DNA of 8,003 bases, taken from assembly GCA_027346035.1 (NCBI GenBank), contig DAIESZ010000371.1:1-8003 (forward strand). The letters run 5' to 3'. Shown in pieces: positions 1 through 5,094 of this stretch (positions are counted from its first letter, which is position 1; each line of letters starts with the position of its first letter). This DNA comes from Propionibacteriaceae bacterium. GTDB taxonomy: Bacteria > Actinomycetota > Actinomycetes > Propionibacteriales > Propionibacteriaceae. The notes beneath the pieces are model-generated. The model did no database searches. It was given only the letters and a program-made list of their open reading frames with translations, and was not told the DNA's origin. A program made the position numbers and the translations under genes.

Positions 1-59
1 AGGACAACTCCGACAGCGACGACCGCGAGGATGAGCACGAGTTTGGCGACAGGAGGCAT
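1..59 (-). CDS. N-terminus of a small membrane or exported protein (partial)
   Basis: Reading leftward from an ATG at 59-57, the frame stays open to the window edge and encodes MPPVAKLVLILAVVAVGVV. This is a lysine followed by an unbroken run of Leu, Ile, Val, Ala and Gly. It looks like an N-terminal transmembrane anchor or signal sequence. An in-frame TAG four codons upstream makes this ATG the first possible start. No strong Shine-Dalgarno sequence is visible. The rest of the gene is outside the window, so its function cannot be named. Short actinobacterial membrane proteins often begin this way, which is only an analogy. It is the gene downstream of galK on the same strand, separated by the repeats and the insertion sequence. 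Confidence 0.45.
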   Translation of the reverse strand, partial: MPPVAKLVLILAVVAVGVV

Positions 60-90
60 GGCGTCAGCCTACGGTGCCGCCACCCCACCT

Positions 91-236
91 CCCCACCGTC
101 GAGAGGCCAGTTCCGGCCGGGTCCCCACCGTCGAAGGGCCACTTCCGGCCGGGTCCCCACCGTCGAAGGGCCAGTTCCGGCCGGGTCCCCACCGTCGAAG
201 GGCCAGTTCCGGCCGGGTCCCCACCGTCGAGAGGCC
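91..236 (+). repeat. 32-bp tandem repeat array, forward orientation
   Basis: Four complete head-to-tail units start at 91, 123, 155 and 187, exactly 32 bp apart. A fifth, partial unit starts at 219 and diverges after about 236. Each unit begins CCCCACCGTCGA, continues through GGCCAGTTCCGGCC and ends GGGT. Units 3 and 4 are identical. Unit 1 has GAGAGG in place of GAAGGG, and unit 2 has ACTTCC in place of AGTTCC. The core GGCC-N6-GGCC can form a short hairpin. There are no unique spacers between units, so this is a tandem array and not a CRISPR. No coding function is seen in the stretch. Confidence 0.9.
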
Positions 237-240
237 GACA

Positions 241-307
241 TTTCGACAGTCTCTTGAGAGGCGGCCGGAGTTGGCCTTTCGACGGTTAAGGGGCGGCCGG
301 AGTTGGC
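241..307 (-). repeat. 32-bp repeat array, inverted arm, left of the insertion sequence
   Basis: From about 241 the same repeat family appears in reverse-complement orientation: TTTCGACAG, then GCGGCCGGAGTTGGC at 261-275, CTTTCGACGGTTAAGG, and GCGGCCGGAGTTGGC again at 293-307. The two GCGGCC cores are 32 bp apart. These copies differ from the forward arm, having GGAGTTGGC where the reverse complement of the forward units reads GGAACTGGC. The arm stops abruptly at 307, where the IS110 element begins, and resumes at 1702. Confidence 0.8.
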
Positions 308-310
308 AGT

Positions 311-316
311 GAGAAT
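311..316 (+). promoter_or_regulatory. Candidate -10 half of a circle-junction promoter
   Basis: GAGAAT, preceded by GT, lies 4 bp inside the left end. It matches TATAAT at four of six positions. No -35-like box stands at the right distance in the flanking repeat. If the element circularises at the GC core, TTGACA from the right end (1684-1689) is placed 15 bp upstream. Transcription would then start at about 321-323, where the first bridge-RNA stem begins. IS110 elements are known to build such junction promoters; this instance is inferred. Confidence 0.4.
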
Positions 317-320
317 GGGG

Positions 321-519
321 TGTCACCGCAGGCCGGTGGTCTGACTCAGGAATTGGCGGACCCTCCGGGTGTTCTTGGAAAGGATCTGTCGGCTGCCGTC
401 CTGCGGTGACACGCGCACTTGACCGGGCCCTCCGGGTCCTCGGGTTTCGTGACTTCATAGGAGCCTGCGTCCCTGTTCACGGCAGGAACGCTCTTCACTG
501 TCCTGTCCGTCGCCCGAGG
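321..519 (+). ncRNA. Predicted IS110 bridge RNA (target-binding and donor-binding loops)
   Basis: The non-coding left end holds two successive stem/internal-loop modules. Module 1 is closed by a perfect 12-bp stem, TGTCACCGCAGG (321-332) with CCTGCGGTGACA (400-411), extended by 334-341/391-398 with G-U pairs. Its internal loop is capped by ACCC/GGGT (360-363/367-370). The left strand carries GGAATTGGC (349-357), which matches target 299-307 at 8 of 9 positions. The right strand carries GAAAGGAT (378-385), complementary to 1702-1709. Module 2 is closed by CCTCGGG (438-444) with CCCGAGG (513-519) and capped by CCTGC/GCAGG (464-468/482-486). It carries TCATAGGAGC (455-464), identical to 1692-1701, and TCACTG (495-500), complementary to 307-312. 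This order and logic are those of a bridge RNA. The exact 5' and 3' ends are not determined. Confidence 0.75.
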
Positions 520-562
520 CCGAGCCCGAATCCCGTGCGCACCGTCCTGATTGGTGCAACGC

Positions 563-568
563 AAGGAG
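563..568 (+). promoter_or_regulatory. Ribosome binding site that fixes the transposase start
   Basis: AAGGAG lies 6 bp upstream of the ATG at 575. It decides between this ATG and an in-frame TTG at 551 that has no such site. A small hairpin, GCACC (539-543) with GGTGC (553-557) and a 9-nt loop, ends 5 bp before it and could affect translation. Confidence 0.75.
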
Positions 569-574
569 AACGGC

Positions 575-1687
575 ATGGCCAGCATGACACAGGTCCTCAC
601 AGCGGGTGAGGCCACCGACGTGCGGTCCACCGGCGCAGGCGTGTACGCCGGGATCGACACCCACGCGGACACCCACACCGTCGCGGTGATCACCGCGGCC
701 GGCGCGCAGCTGGCCGTCGAGCAGTTCGACACGACCGCCGCCGGCTACGCGGCGCTGGCCGCGTGGCTGCTCGGGTTCGGCCCGGTGCTCGGGGTCGGGA
801 TCGAGGGCACCGGCTCGTACGGGTCCGCGCTGTGCTCCTACCTGCAGGCCCTCGAGGTGGTCCTCTACGAGGTCAACCGGCCGGACCGCGCCACCCGCCG
901 GGCCAAGGGCAAGTCCGACCCGATCGACGCGCTGGCCGCGGCCGACGCGGCCCGCTCCGGGCGCGCCGCAGCCATCCCCAAGGACCGCACCGGCACGGTC
1001 GAGGCGATCCGCCTGCAGCTGATCGCCCGCCGCTCCGCCGAGCAGGACGCCGCCAAGGCGCTCAACCGGATCCACGCCGTCATCGGCACCGCCCCGGCCA
1101 CCCTGCGCGACAGCCTGCGCGACCTGCCCCGCGCCGCGCTGCTGACCACCCTGACCGGCCTGCGCCCCGACCCGACCCGCCTGCACGAACCGGACCAGGG
1201 CGCCAAGCACGTGCTGCGGGCCCTGGCCCGGCGAGTGCGCGACTCCCGCGCCGAGATCACCACGATCGACCAGATCCTGGCCGACCTGGTCCAGCGCGCC
1301 AACCCGCGCCTGCTGCCGATCCACGGCGTCGGCCCCTTCACCGCCGCGCTGCTGCTGACCACCGCCGGAGCCAACCCCGAGCGGATCACCACCGAAGCCA
1401 AGTTCGCCATGCTCACCGGCACCGCACCCATCCCGGTCTCCTCCGGCAAGACCGACCGACACCGGCTCAACCGCGGCGGAGACCGCCAAGCCAACCGCGC
1501 CATCCACGCCATCGTGCTCACCCGCAAAGCCCACGACCCGCGCACCAAGGCCTACCTCGCCGACCGGCTCAACCCCAAGGCCAGCAACAAGACCGACCTG
1601 ACCCGAACCCTCAAACGCTACGTCGCCCGCGAGATCTACAAAGCGCTCATCCCGCCCACCACCACAAGCCGCCAAACCGCTGCTTGA
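575..1687 (+). CDS. IS110-family DEDD transposase (serine/RuvC-like recombinase)
   Basis: This 370-residue protein has the two conserved parts of IS110 transposases. The N-terminal RuvC-like DEDD domain shows D28 in YAGIDTHADTHTVAV, E77 in GIEGTGSYG, and D115 and D118 in KSDPIDALAAAD. A charged helical linker follows (about 140-235). The C-terminal Tnp domain (about 245-330) contains LLPIHGVGPFTAALLL and FAMLTGTAPIPVSSGK. S290, in the SSGK motif, is the likely catalytic serine. The spacing D28-E77 and the D-x-x-D pair fit the family, and the length is typical. The protein would excise the element as a circle and insert it with guidance from a bridge RNA. No frameshift or stop is seen, so it is probably active. 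The TGA stop is embedded in a TTGACA box. The ATG at 575 is chosen because AAGGAG precedes it at good spacing. Confidence 0.95.
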   Translation: MASMTQVLTAGEATDVRSTGAGVYAGIDTHADTHTVAVITAAGAQLAVEQFDTTAAGYAALAAWLLGFGPVLGVGIEGTGSYGSALCSYLQALEVVLYEVNRPDRATRRAKGKSDPIDALAAADAARSGRAAAIPKDRTGTVEAIRLQLIARRSAEQDAAKALNRIHAVIGTAPATLRDSLRDLPRAALLTTLTGLRPDPTRLHEPDQGAKHVLRALARRVRDSRAEITTIDQILADLVQRANPRLLPIHGVGPFTAALLLTTAGANPERITTEAKFAMLTGTAPIPVSSGKTDRHRLNRGGDRQANRAIHAIVLTRKAHDPRTKAYLADRLNPKASNKTDLTRTLKRYVAREIYKALIPPTTTSRQTAA

Positions 1688-1689
1688 CA
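1684..1689 (+). promoter_or_regulatory. Perfect -35 box (TTGACA) at the right end of the insertion sequence, outward-facing
   Basis: TTGACA overlaps the transposase stop codon (TGA at 1685-1687) and points out of the right end. In a circular intermediate joined at the GC core it would lie 15 bp upstream of GAGAAT (311-316). That would create a promoter for the bridge RNA and transposase that is absent from the inserted copy. In the present location it faces the 3' end of galK. Confidence 0.5.
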
Positions 1690-1701
1690 AGTCATAGGAG
1701 C

Positions 1702-1752
1702 ATCCTTTCGACGCTAACGAGGCGGCCGGAGCTGGCCTTTCGACGGTAAAGG
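1702..1752 (-). repeat. 32-bp repeat array, inverted arm, right of the insertion sequence
   Basis: The repeat interrupted at 307 resumes here: CCTTTCGACG from 1704, then GCGGCCGGAGCTGGCC from 1722, CTTTCGACGGTAAAGG, and a G run up to the galK stop codon. The unit has GGAGCTGGC where the left arm has GGAGTTGGC. Joining 307 to 1705 restores the 32-bp spacing exactly. ATC at 1702-1704 is either a 3-bp variant of the target or the last bases of the element. Confidence 0.75.
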
Positions 1753-1755
1753 GGG

Positions 1756-2952
1756 TCAGGAGACGCGCGCCGCGGGGCCGGAGGGTGTCGCTTCCAGCAC
1801 ATACGGCGCAGCCCAGCCGCGAGCGGCGAATGCCGAGGCGACCGCCTGAGCCACCGACTGCATCTCGTCCACGCGGACGAGCGCGATGGCGGAGCCACCG
1901 AACCCACCCCCGGTCATCCGGGCCCCAGCGGCGCCGGACTTGAGCGCCGCCTCCACCACCAGGTCGAGCTCGGGACTGGACACCTCGAAGTCGTCGGCGA
2001 GCGACCGGTGCGACCTCGTCATGAGCTCGCCCAGCGCCTGGACATCCGCGCGGCGCAGCGCCTCGGCCGCGCCACGGACCCGGTCGATCTCGGTGACGAC
2101 GTGCCGCGTTCGCCGGACCAGGACGTCGTCCTCGCGCAGCCGGAACAGCGCCCCGTCGAGCGCATCGACGTCGATCTCCCCCAACGCCCCGAGGCCGAGC
2201 TGGGAGGCGGCGCGCTCGCAGCTCTCACGGCGCGCGGCGTACTGCCCATCGACCAGGCTGTGCGCCGCACGGGTATCGACAACGAGGAGGGTCCACCCTC
2301 GGACGGTCACCGTCCACGGCACCGGCTCGGCGGCGAAGTCGCGAAAGTCGAGAAGCAGGACGTGTCCGGCGACCGCACGAAGCGCGATGGCCTGGTCCAG
2401 GCCGCCAGTGCGCGCGCCCGCGATGACGTTCTCGGCAAGGACACAGTCAGCAGCGAGCTGCTGCCGCGTCAGCCGATCGCCGCCGGGCACGAGGTCGGCC
2501 AGCGCGACGGCCGTCGAGCAGCTCAGGGCAGCCGAAGAGGACAGCCCGCTCCCCACCGGCACGTACCCGTCGACAAGCAGGTCGAAGCCCGACACGGGCA
2601 GATCGCGCCGCCGCAGCGCCCACAGCACCCCGAGGACGTATGCCGGCCAGCCGGGAACGCGGCCCGGCCCCACGTCATCGACCTGGCCTTCCCACGACGC
2701 CTCTGTCTGCTGGGACGCCACACGGACCACTCCGTCCGGCCGTCGCCGGGCGGCGACGTAGGTCCGGTGCTGCAGCGCCATCGGCAGGCACAGCCCGGCG
2801 TTGTAGTCGGTGTGCTCCCCGATGACGTTGACGCGCCCCGGAGCCGACCAGACCCCCTCCGGTCCTTGACCGTAGCGGCGCGCGAACGCCTCCTCGAGGG
2901 ACTGCGTGACGGCCTGGTCCTCGGGGGCGCGCAGGAACGTCGGCCCGGTCAT
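1756..2952 (-). CDS. galK: Galactokinase
   Basis: This 398-residue GHMP-family kinase phosphorylates alpha-D-galactose with ATP to galactose-1-phosphate, in the cytoplasm, as the first committed Leloir step. The galactokinase signature GRVNVIGEHTDYN is at residues 39-51, with R40 the likely catalytic arginine. The GHMP ATP-binding motif VPVGSGLSSSAAL is at 131-143. GGLDQAIAL places the catalytic-base aspartate at D186. The third motif, GARMTGGGFGGSAIAL, is at 343-358. The length is normal for bacterial GalK and the reading frame is intact. The ATG overlaps the galT stop as ATGA (2949-2952), and GAGGTGG upstream serves as ribosome binding site, so translation is probably coupled. It is the last gene of the operon. 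Its stop codon sits directly against the 32-bp repeat, about 55 bp from the IS110 element. Confidence 0.97.
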   Translation of the reverse strand: MTGPTFLRAPEDQAVTQSLEEAFARRYGQGPEGVWSAPGRVNVIGEHTDYNAGLCLPMALQHRTYVAARRRPDGVVRVASQQTEASWEGQVDDVGPGRVPGWPAYVLGVLWALRRRDLPVSGFDLLVDGYVPVGSGLSSSAALSCSTAVALADLVPGGDRLTRQQLAADCVLAENVIAGARTGGLDQAIALRAVAGHVLLLDFRDFAAEPVPWTVTVRGWTLLVVDTRAAHSLVDGQYAARRESCERAASQLGLGALGEIDVDALDGALFRLREDDVLVRRTRHVVTEIDRVRGAAEALRRADVQALGELMTRSHRSLADDFEVSSPELDLVVEAALKSGAAGARMTGGGFGGSAIALVRVDEMQSVAQAVASAFAARGWAAPYVLEATPSGPAARVS

Positions 2953-4055
2953 CCGACCACCTCACGCAGTCGGGCCGCGGCACGCTCGGGCGGCACGTCG
3001 TTGATCCAGGCGCCGGCCGCCGACTCCGAGCCGGCGAGGTACTTCAGACGTCCCGGTGCCCGAAGCACCGACATGACCTGCAGGTGCAGCCGGGAGACAT
3101 CACGCCCTTGGCGGACGGGCGCCTGCTGCCAGGCCGAGATGTAGGGCAGGCGGACCTGCTCACCCCGCGGACCGACGTAATAACGGTCGAGGCCGCGGAA
3201 CAGCTTCTGGTGCACCTCCGCGAGCTCGTCGCGCTCTTCGCCCGTCAGGGTGGGCAGATCGGGAACGTCGCGGTGCGGGACGAGGTGGACCTCGACGGGC
3301 CAGCGGGCGGCATACGGCACATAGGCGCTCCAGTGCTCACCCTCGAGGACCATGCGGGCCCCGTCCGCGCGCTCGGCCGCGAGCAGTTCTGTGCCGAGGA
3401 GGCGCCCCGTGCGCTCGTGGTGGCGCCGGGCCGCAGTCAGGAGCGTGACGTGCCGGGCGGGAAGGTAGGGGTAGGCGTAGATCTGGCCGTGCGGGTGGTG
3501 GAGCGTCACCCCGATCTCGGGCCCGCGGTTCTCGAAGAGCAGGACGAGCTCCACACCGGGCAGTCGCGAGAGCTGCTCCGTCCGGTCGACCCACGCCTCG
3601 ATGACCGTGCGGACCCGGTCCTGGCCCAGGGAGGCGAAGCTGGCGTCGTGGTCGCTCGTGAAGCACACCACCTCGCACCGTCCGTGTGCACGGCCACCGA
3701 GGAGCGGGCCCTGCCCGGTCGCCGCGATGCCGCCGAGGTCCGAGAAGGAGGGGAAGCGGTTCTCGAAGACGACGACGTCATAGGCCGATTCCGGGACCTC
3801 CGACGGGGCGGTGCCTCGTCCGCTCGGGCACAGGGGGCACTCGTCGCGGGGTGGGAGGAACGTGCGCTCCTGGCGATGGCCCGCGATGGCAACCCAGTCG
3901 TCGACCAGGGCGTCGTAGCGCAGCTCGCCCGCCTGGGCGCGCTCACCGAGCGGGCGACCATCCACGGCATCTCGACGACCGCTGTGCGAGTCGTCGAAGT
4001 AGATGATCTCCCGGCCGTCGGCCAGTCGGCGGCTGGTCCGCACGATGGGGCTCAT
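2949..4055 (-). CDS. galT: Galactose-1-phosphate uridylyltransferase
   Basis: This 368-residue enzyme of the HIT superfamily exchanges galactose-1-phosphate with UDP-glucose, giving UDP-galactose and glucose-1-phosphate. The active site HHPHGQIYAYP is at residues 186-196. H189, the second histidine of His-Pro-His, is the expected nucleophile that becomes uridylylated. C73 and C76 (CPLC), H136 (SDH) and H187 match the usual structural-metal ligands. The C-terminal half shows the family pattern PYISAWQQAP and LHLQVMSVLRAPGRLKYLAGSE. The ATG at 4055 overlaps the stop of the upstream regulator as ATGA (4052-4055), and GAGGTG precedes it. The downstream end overlaps galK in the same way. These overlaps make a tightly coupled regulator-galT-galK operon. 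Confidence 0.96.
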   Translation of the reverse strand: MSPIVRTSRRLADGREIIYFDDSHSGRRDAVDGRPLGERAQAGELRYDALVDDWVAIAGHRQERTFLPPRDECPLCPSGRGTAPSEVPESAYDVVVFENRFPSFSDLGGIAATGQGPLLGGRAHGRCEVVCFTSDHDASFASLGQDRVRTVIEAWVDRTEQLSRLPGVELVLLFENRGPEIGVTLHHPHGQIYAYPYLPARHVTLLTAARRHHERTGRLLGTELLAAERADGARMVLEGEHWSAYVPYAARWPVEVHLVPHRDVPDLPTLTGEERDELAEVHQKLFRGLDRYYVGPRGEQVRLPYISAWQQAPVRQGRDVSRLHLQVMSVLRAPGRLKYLAGSESAAGAWINDVPPERAAARLREVVG

Positions 4056-4921
4056 GCCCGCACCTCGCCCGGGAGAGCGGCGGGTCGACCGGCGATGTCC
4101 TCACCACCGGCCACGACGAGCTCGCCGACCCGCTGACGAAGCGTCGCACGAGCCGCATCCGGCAGCAGGCCATCGGTGATCAGCTCGTCCGCCCGGGAGA
4201 GCGGCGCGATGGTGCCGAGGGCCACGACACCCCACTTCGTGTGGTCGGCGAGCACGCAGACGCGGCCGGCGGACTCGATCATCGCGCGGTCCGTCTCCGC
4301 TTCGAGCAGGTTCGGCGAGGTGAGGCCGGCGCTCTCGTGCATTCCGTGGATGCCGAGGAAGAGTCGGTCCACGTGGAGCAGCCGCAGGGCGGCGTTGGCG
4401 ATCGGGCCGACGAGGGCATCCGACGGCGTCCGTGTGCCACCGGTCAGCACGACGGACTGGCCGGGCGTGCGGGCCTCGTGCAGGAGCTGGGCGACCCGCA
4501 CCGAGTTGGTCACGACGGTCAGGTCCGGTATGCCGCGAATCGCGCGGGCGAGCTCGTAGGTCGTCGTGCCGGCGGAGATGCCGATGGACGCACCGGGTGC
4601 CACGAGCGCGGCCGCGGCACGGGCGATGGCGCCCTTGTCCTCTCCCATGAGGGCGGACTTCGCGACGAAGCCGGGCTCCTCGGATCGCCGTGGGCTCACC
4701 GCGACGGCGCCTCCGTGGACCCGTGCCACGAGGCCGTCGCCCGCGAGCTGGGCGATGTCCCGGCGGATCGTCATGTCGGACACGCCGAGCTGGTCGACGA
4801 GCTCCGCGACGCGGACTCCACCCCACTCCTCCACGTGCGCGAGGATCTGAGCGCGCCGCTGGTCGGCGAGCAACGGCTGGTCCTCCGGGCCGCGCGGACC
4901 GGGCGCTTCGGCTGGATGCAC
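4052..4921 (-). CDS. DeoR-family transcriptional regulator of the galactose operon
   Basis: With the GTG start at 4921 the protein has 289 residues. The N-terminal winged helix-turn-helix (about 22-73) reads RRAQILAHVEEWGGVRVAEL, then a recognition helix of the DMTIRRDI type and a wing ending RVHGGAV, all typical of DeoR. The C-terminal sugar-phosphate sensor domain (about 95-255) contains GISAGTTTYELA, LTVVTNS, VVLTGGTRTP and LFLGIHG. The family usually represses catabolic genes and is relieved by a phosphorylated sugar. Galactose-1-phosphate or a related metabolite would fit here, but that is inference. GGGAGG about 7 bp before the GTG at 4921 supports this start. An in-frame GTG at 4972 would add 17 residues but lacks such a site and lies inside the operator-like repeats. 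It is the first gene of the operon, so it is likely autoregulated. Confidence 0.9.
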   Translation of the reverse strand: MHPAEAPGPRGPEDQPLLADQRRAQILAHVEEWGGVRVAELVDQLGVSDMTIRRDIAQLAGDGLVARVHGGAVAVSPRRSEEPGFVAKSALMGEDKGAIARAAAALVAPGASIGISAGTTTYELARAIRGIPDLTVVTNSVRVAQLLHEARTPGQSVVLTGGTRTPSDALVGPIANAALRLLHVDRLFLGIHGMHESAGLTSPNLLEAETDRAMIESAGRVCVLADHTKWGVVALGTIAPLSRADELITDGLLPDAARATLRQRVGELVVAGGEDIAGRPAALPGEVRA

Positions 4922-4950
4922 GGGGCCCCTCCCTGAACTTCGGATGCGCT

Positions 4951-4994
4951 CATCGTTCACAAGATCGATCACAAGCGCGCTATATCGAACATGA
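4951..4994. promoter_or_regulatory. Operator-like tandem repeats in the divergent control region
   Basis: Two 12-bp direct repeats stand back to back: CATCGTTCACAA (4951-4962) and GATCGATCACAA (4963-4974), identical at 10 of 12 positions. A weaker third copy, TATCGAACATGA (4983-4994), starts 20 bp after the second. DeoR-family proteins often bind several direct copies of a short motif near their promoters. The position between the regulator gene and the divergent alpha-galactosidase gene fits control of both. Binding is inferred, not shown. Confidence 0.5.
4956..4985 (+). promoter_or_regulatory. Candidate promoter for the alpha-galactosidase gene
   Basis: TTCACA (4956-4961) and CTATAT (4980-4985) are separated by 18 bp and point toward the gene at 5095. 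Both boxes overlap the 12-bp repeats, as expected for a repressible promoter. The boxes are imperfect, and high-GC bacteria tolerate many variants, so this is only a plausible site. Confidence 0.3.
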
Positions 4995-4997
4995 GAA

Positions 4998-5027
4998 ACT
5001 GTGGCGCCACGGCACCTTCCGTGTCAA
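4998..5027 (-). promoter_or_regulatory. Candidate promoter for the regulator-galT-galK operon
   Basis: On the minus strand a perfect TTGACA (5027-5022) is followed after 18 bp by CACAGT (5003-4998), which matches the -10 consensus at three of six positions. A start near 4990 would give a leader of about 70 bases running through the operator-like repeats to the GTG at 4921. The -35 is strong and the -10 weak. The perfect palindrome GTGGCGCCAC (5001-5010) lies between and over these boxes and could be a second protein-binding site. Confidence 0.35.
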
Positions 5028-5094
5028 GATCTGACGCAACGCCGCTACTGACGTTCACCTGTGTTGGTTTTTGACCCGTTCGAAAGCACCCACG

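Larger units (their letters stand above)
308..1701 (+). mobile_element. IS110-family insertion sequence, about 1.39 kb, inserted in a 32-bp repeat
   Basis: The element consists of a 267-bp non-coding left end, a DEDD transposase gene and a right end of only 14 bp after the stop codon. There are no terminal inverted repeats and no obvious target duplication, as is usual for IS110 proper. The boundaries come from the interrupted repeat: the left flank reads GGAGTTGGC up to 307 and the right flank reads CTTTCGACG from 1705. Guide-like matches in the left end suggest a shared core dinucleotide GC at 306-307 and 1700-1701, which makes ATC (1702-1704) part of the target. The 32-bp period would instead join 307 to 1705. 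The right boundary is therefore uncertain by about 3 bp. Confidence 0.85.

Noticed and set aside
91..236. Possible CRISPR array from regularly spaced repeats
   Set aside because: The units are contiguous with a 32-bp period and there are no unique spacers between them; no cas genes are nearby.
31..458. Open frames across the repeat array in both directions
   Set aside because: They arise from repeat translation (Arg/Pro/Ser-rich) and differ in every frame. There is no start context or family resemblance.
551..574. TTG start for the transposase at 551
   Set aside because: AAGGAG lies between it and the ATG at 575, so the ATG is the better start.
455..1690. Long minus-strand open frame opposite the transposase
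   Set aside because: Its Gly/Val/Asp-rich composition is typical of an antisense shadow in GC-rich DNA. The plus strand encodes a clear IS110 transposase with all catalytic motifs.
2008..3144. Plus-strand open frames opposite galK and galT
   Set aside because: They lack recognisable domains and run through the antisense of genes whose motifs are complete.
4922..4972. Upstream GTG start for the DeoR-family regulator
   Set aside because: It would put coding sequence through the operator-like repeats and has no ribosome binding site. The GTG at 4921 has GGGAGG at good spacing.
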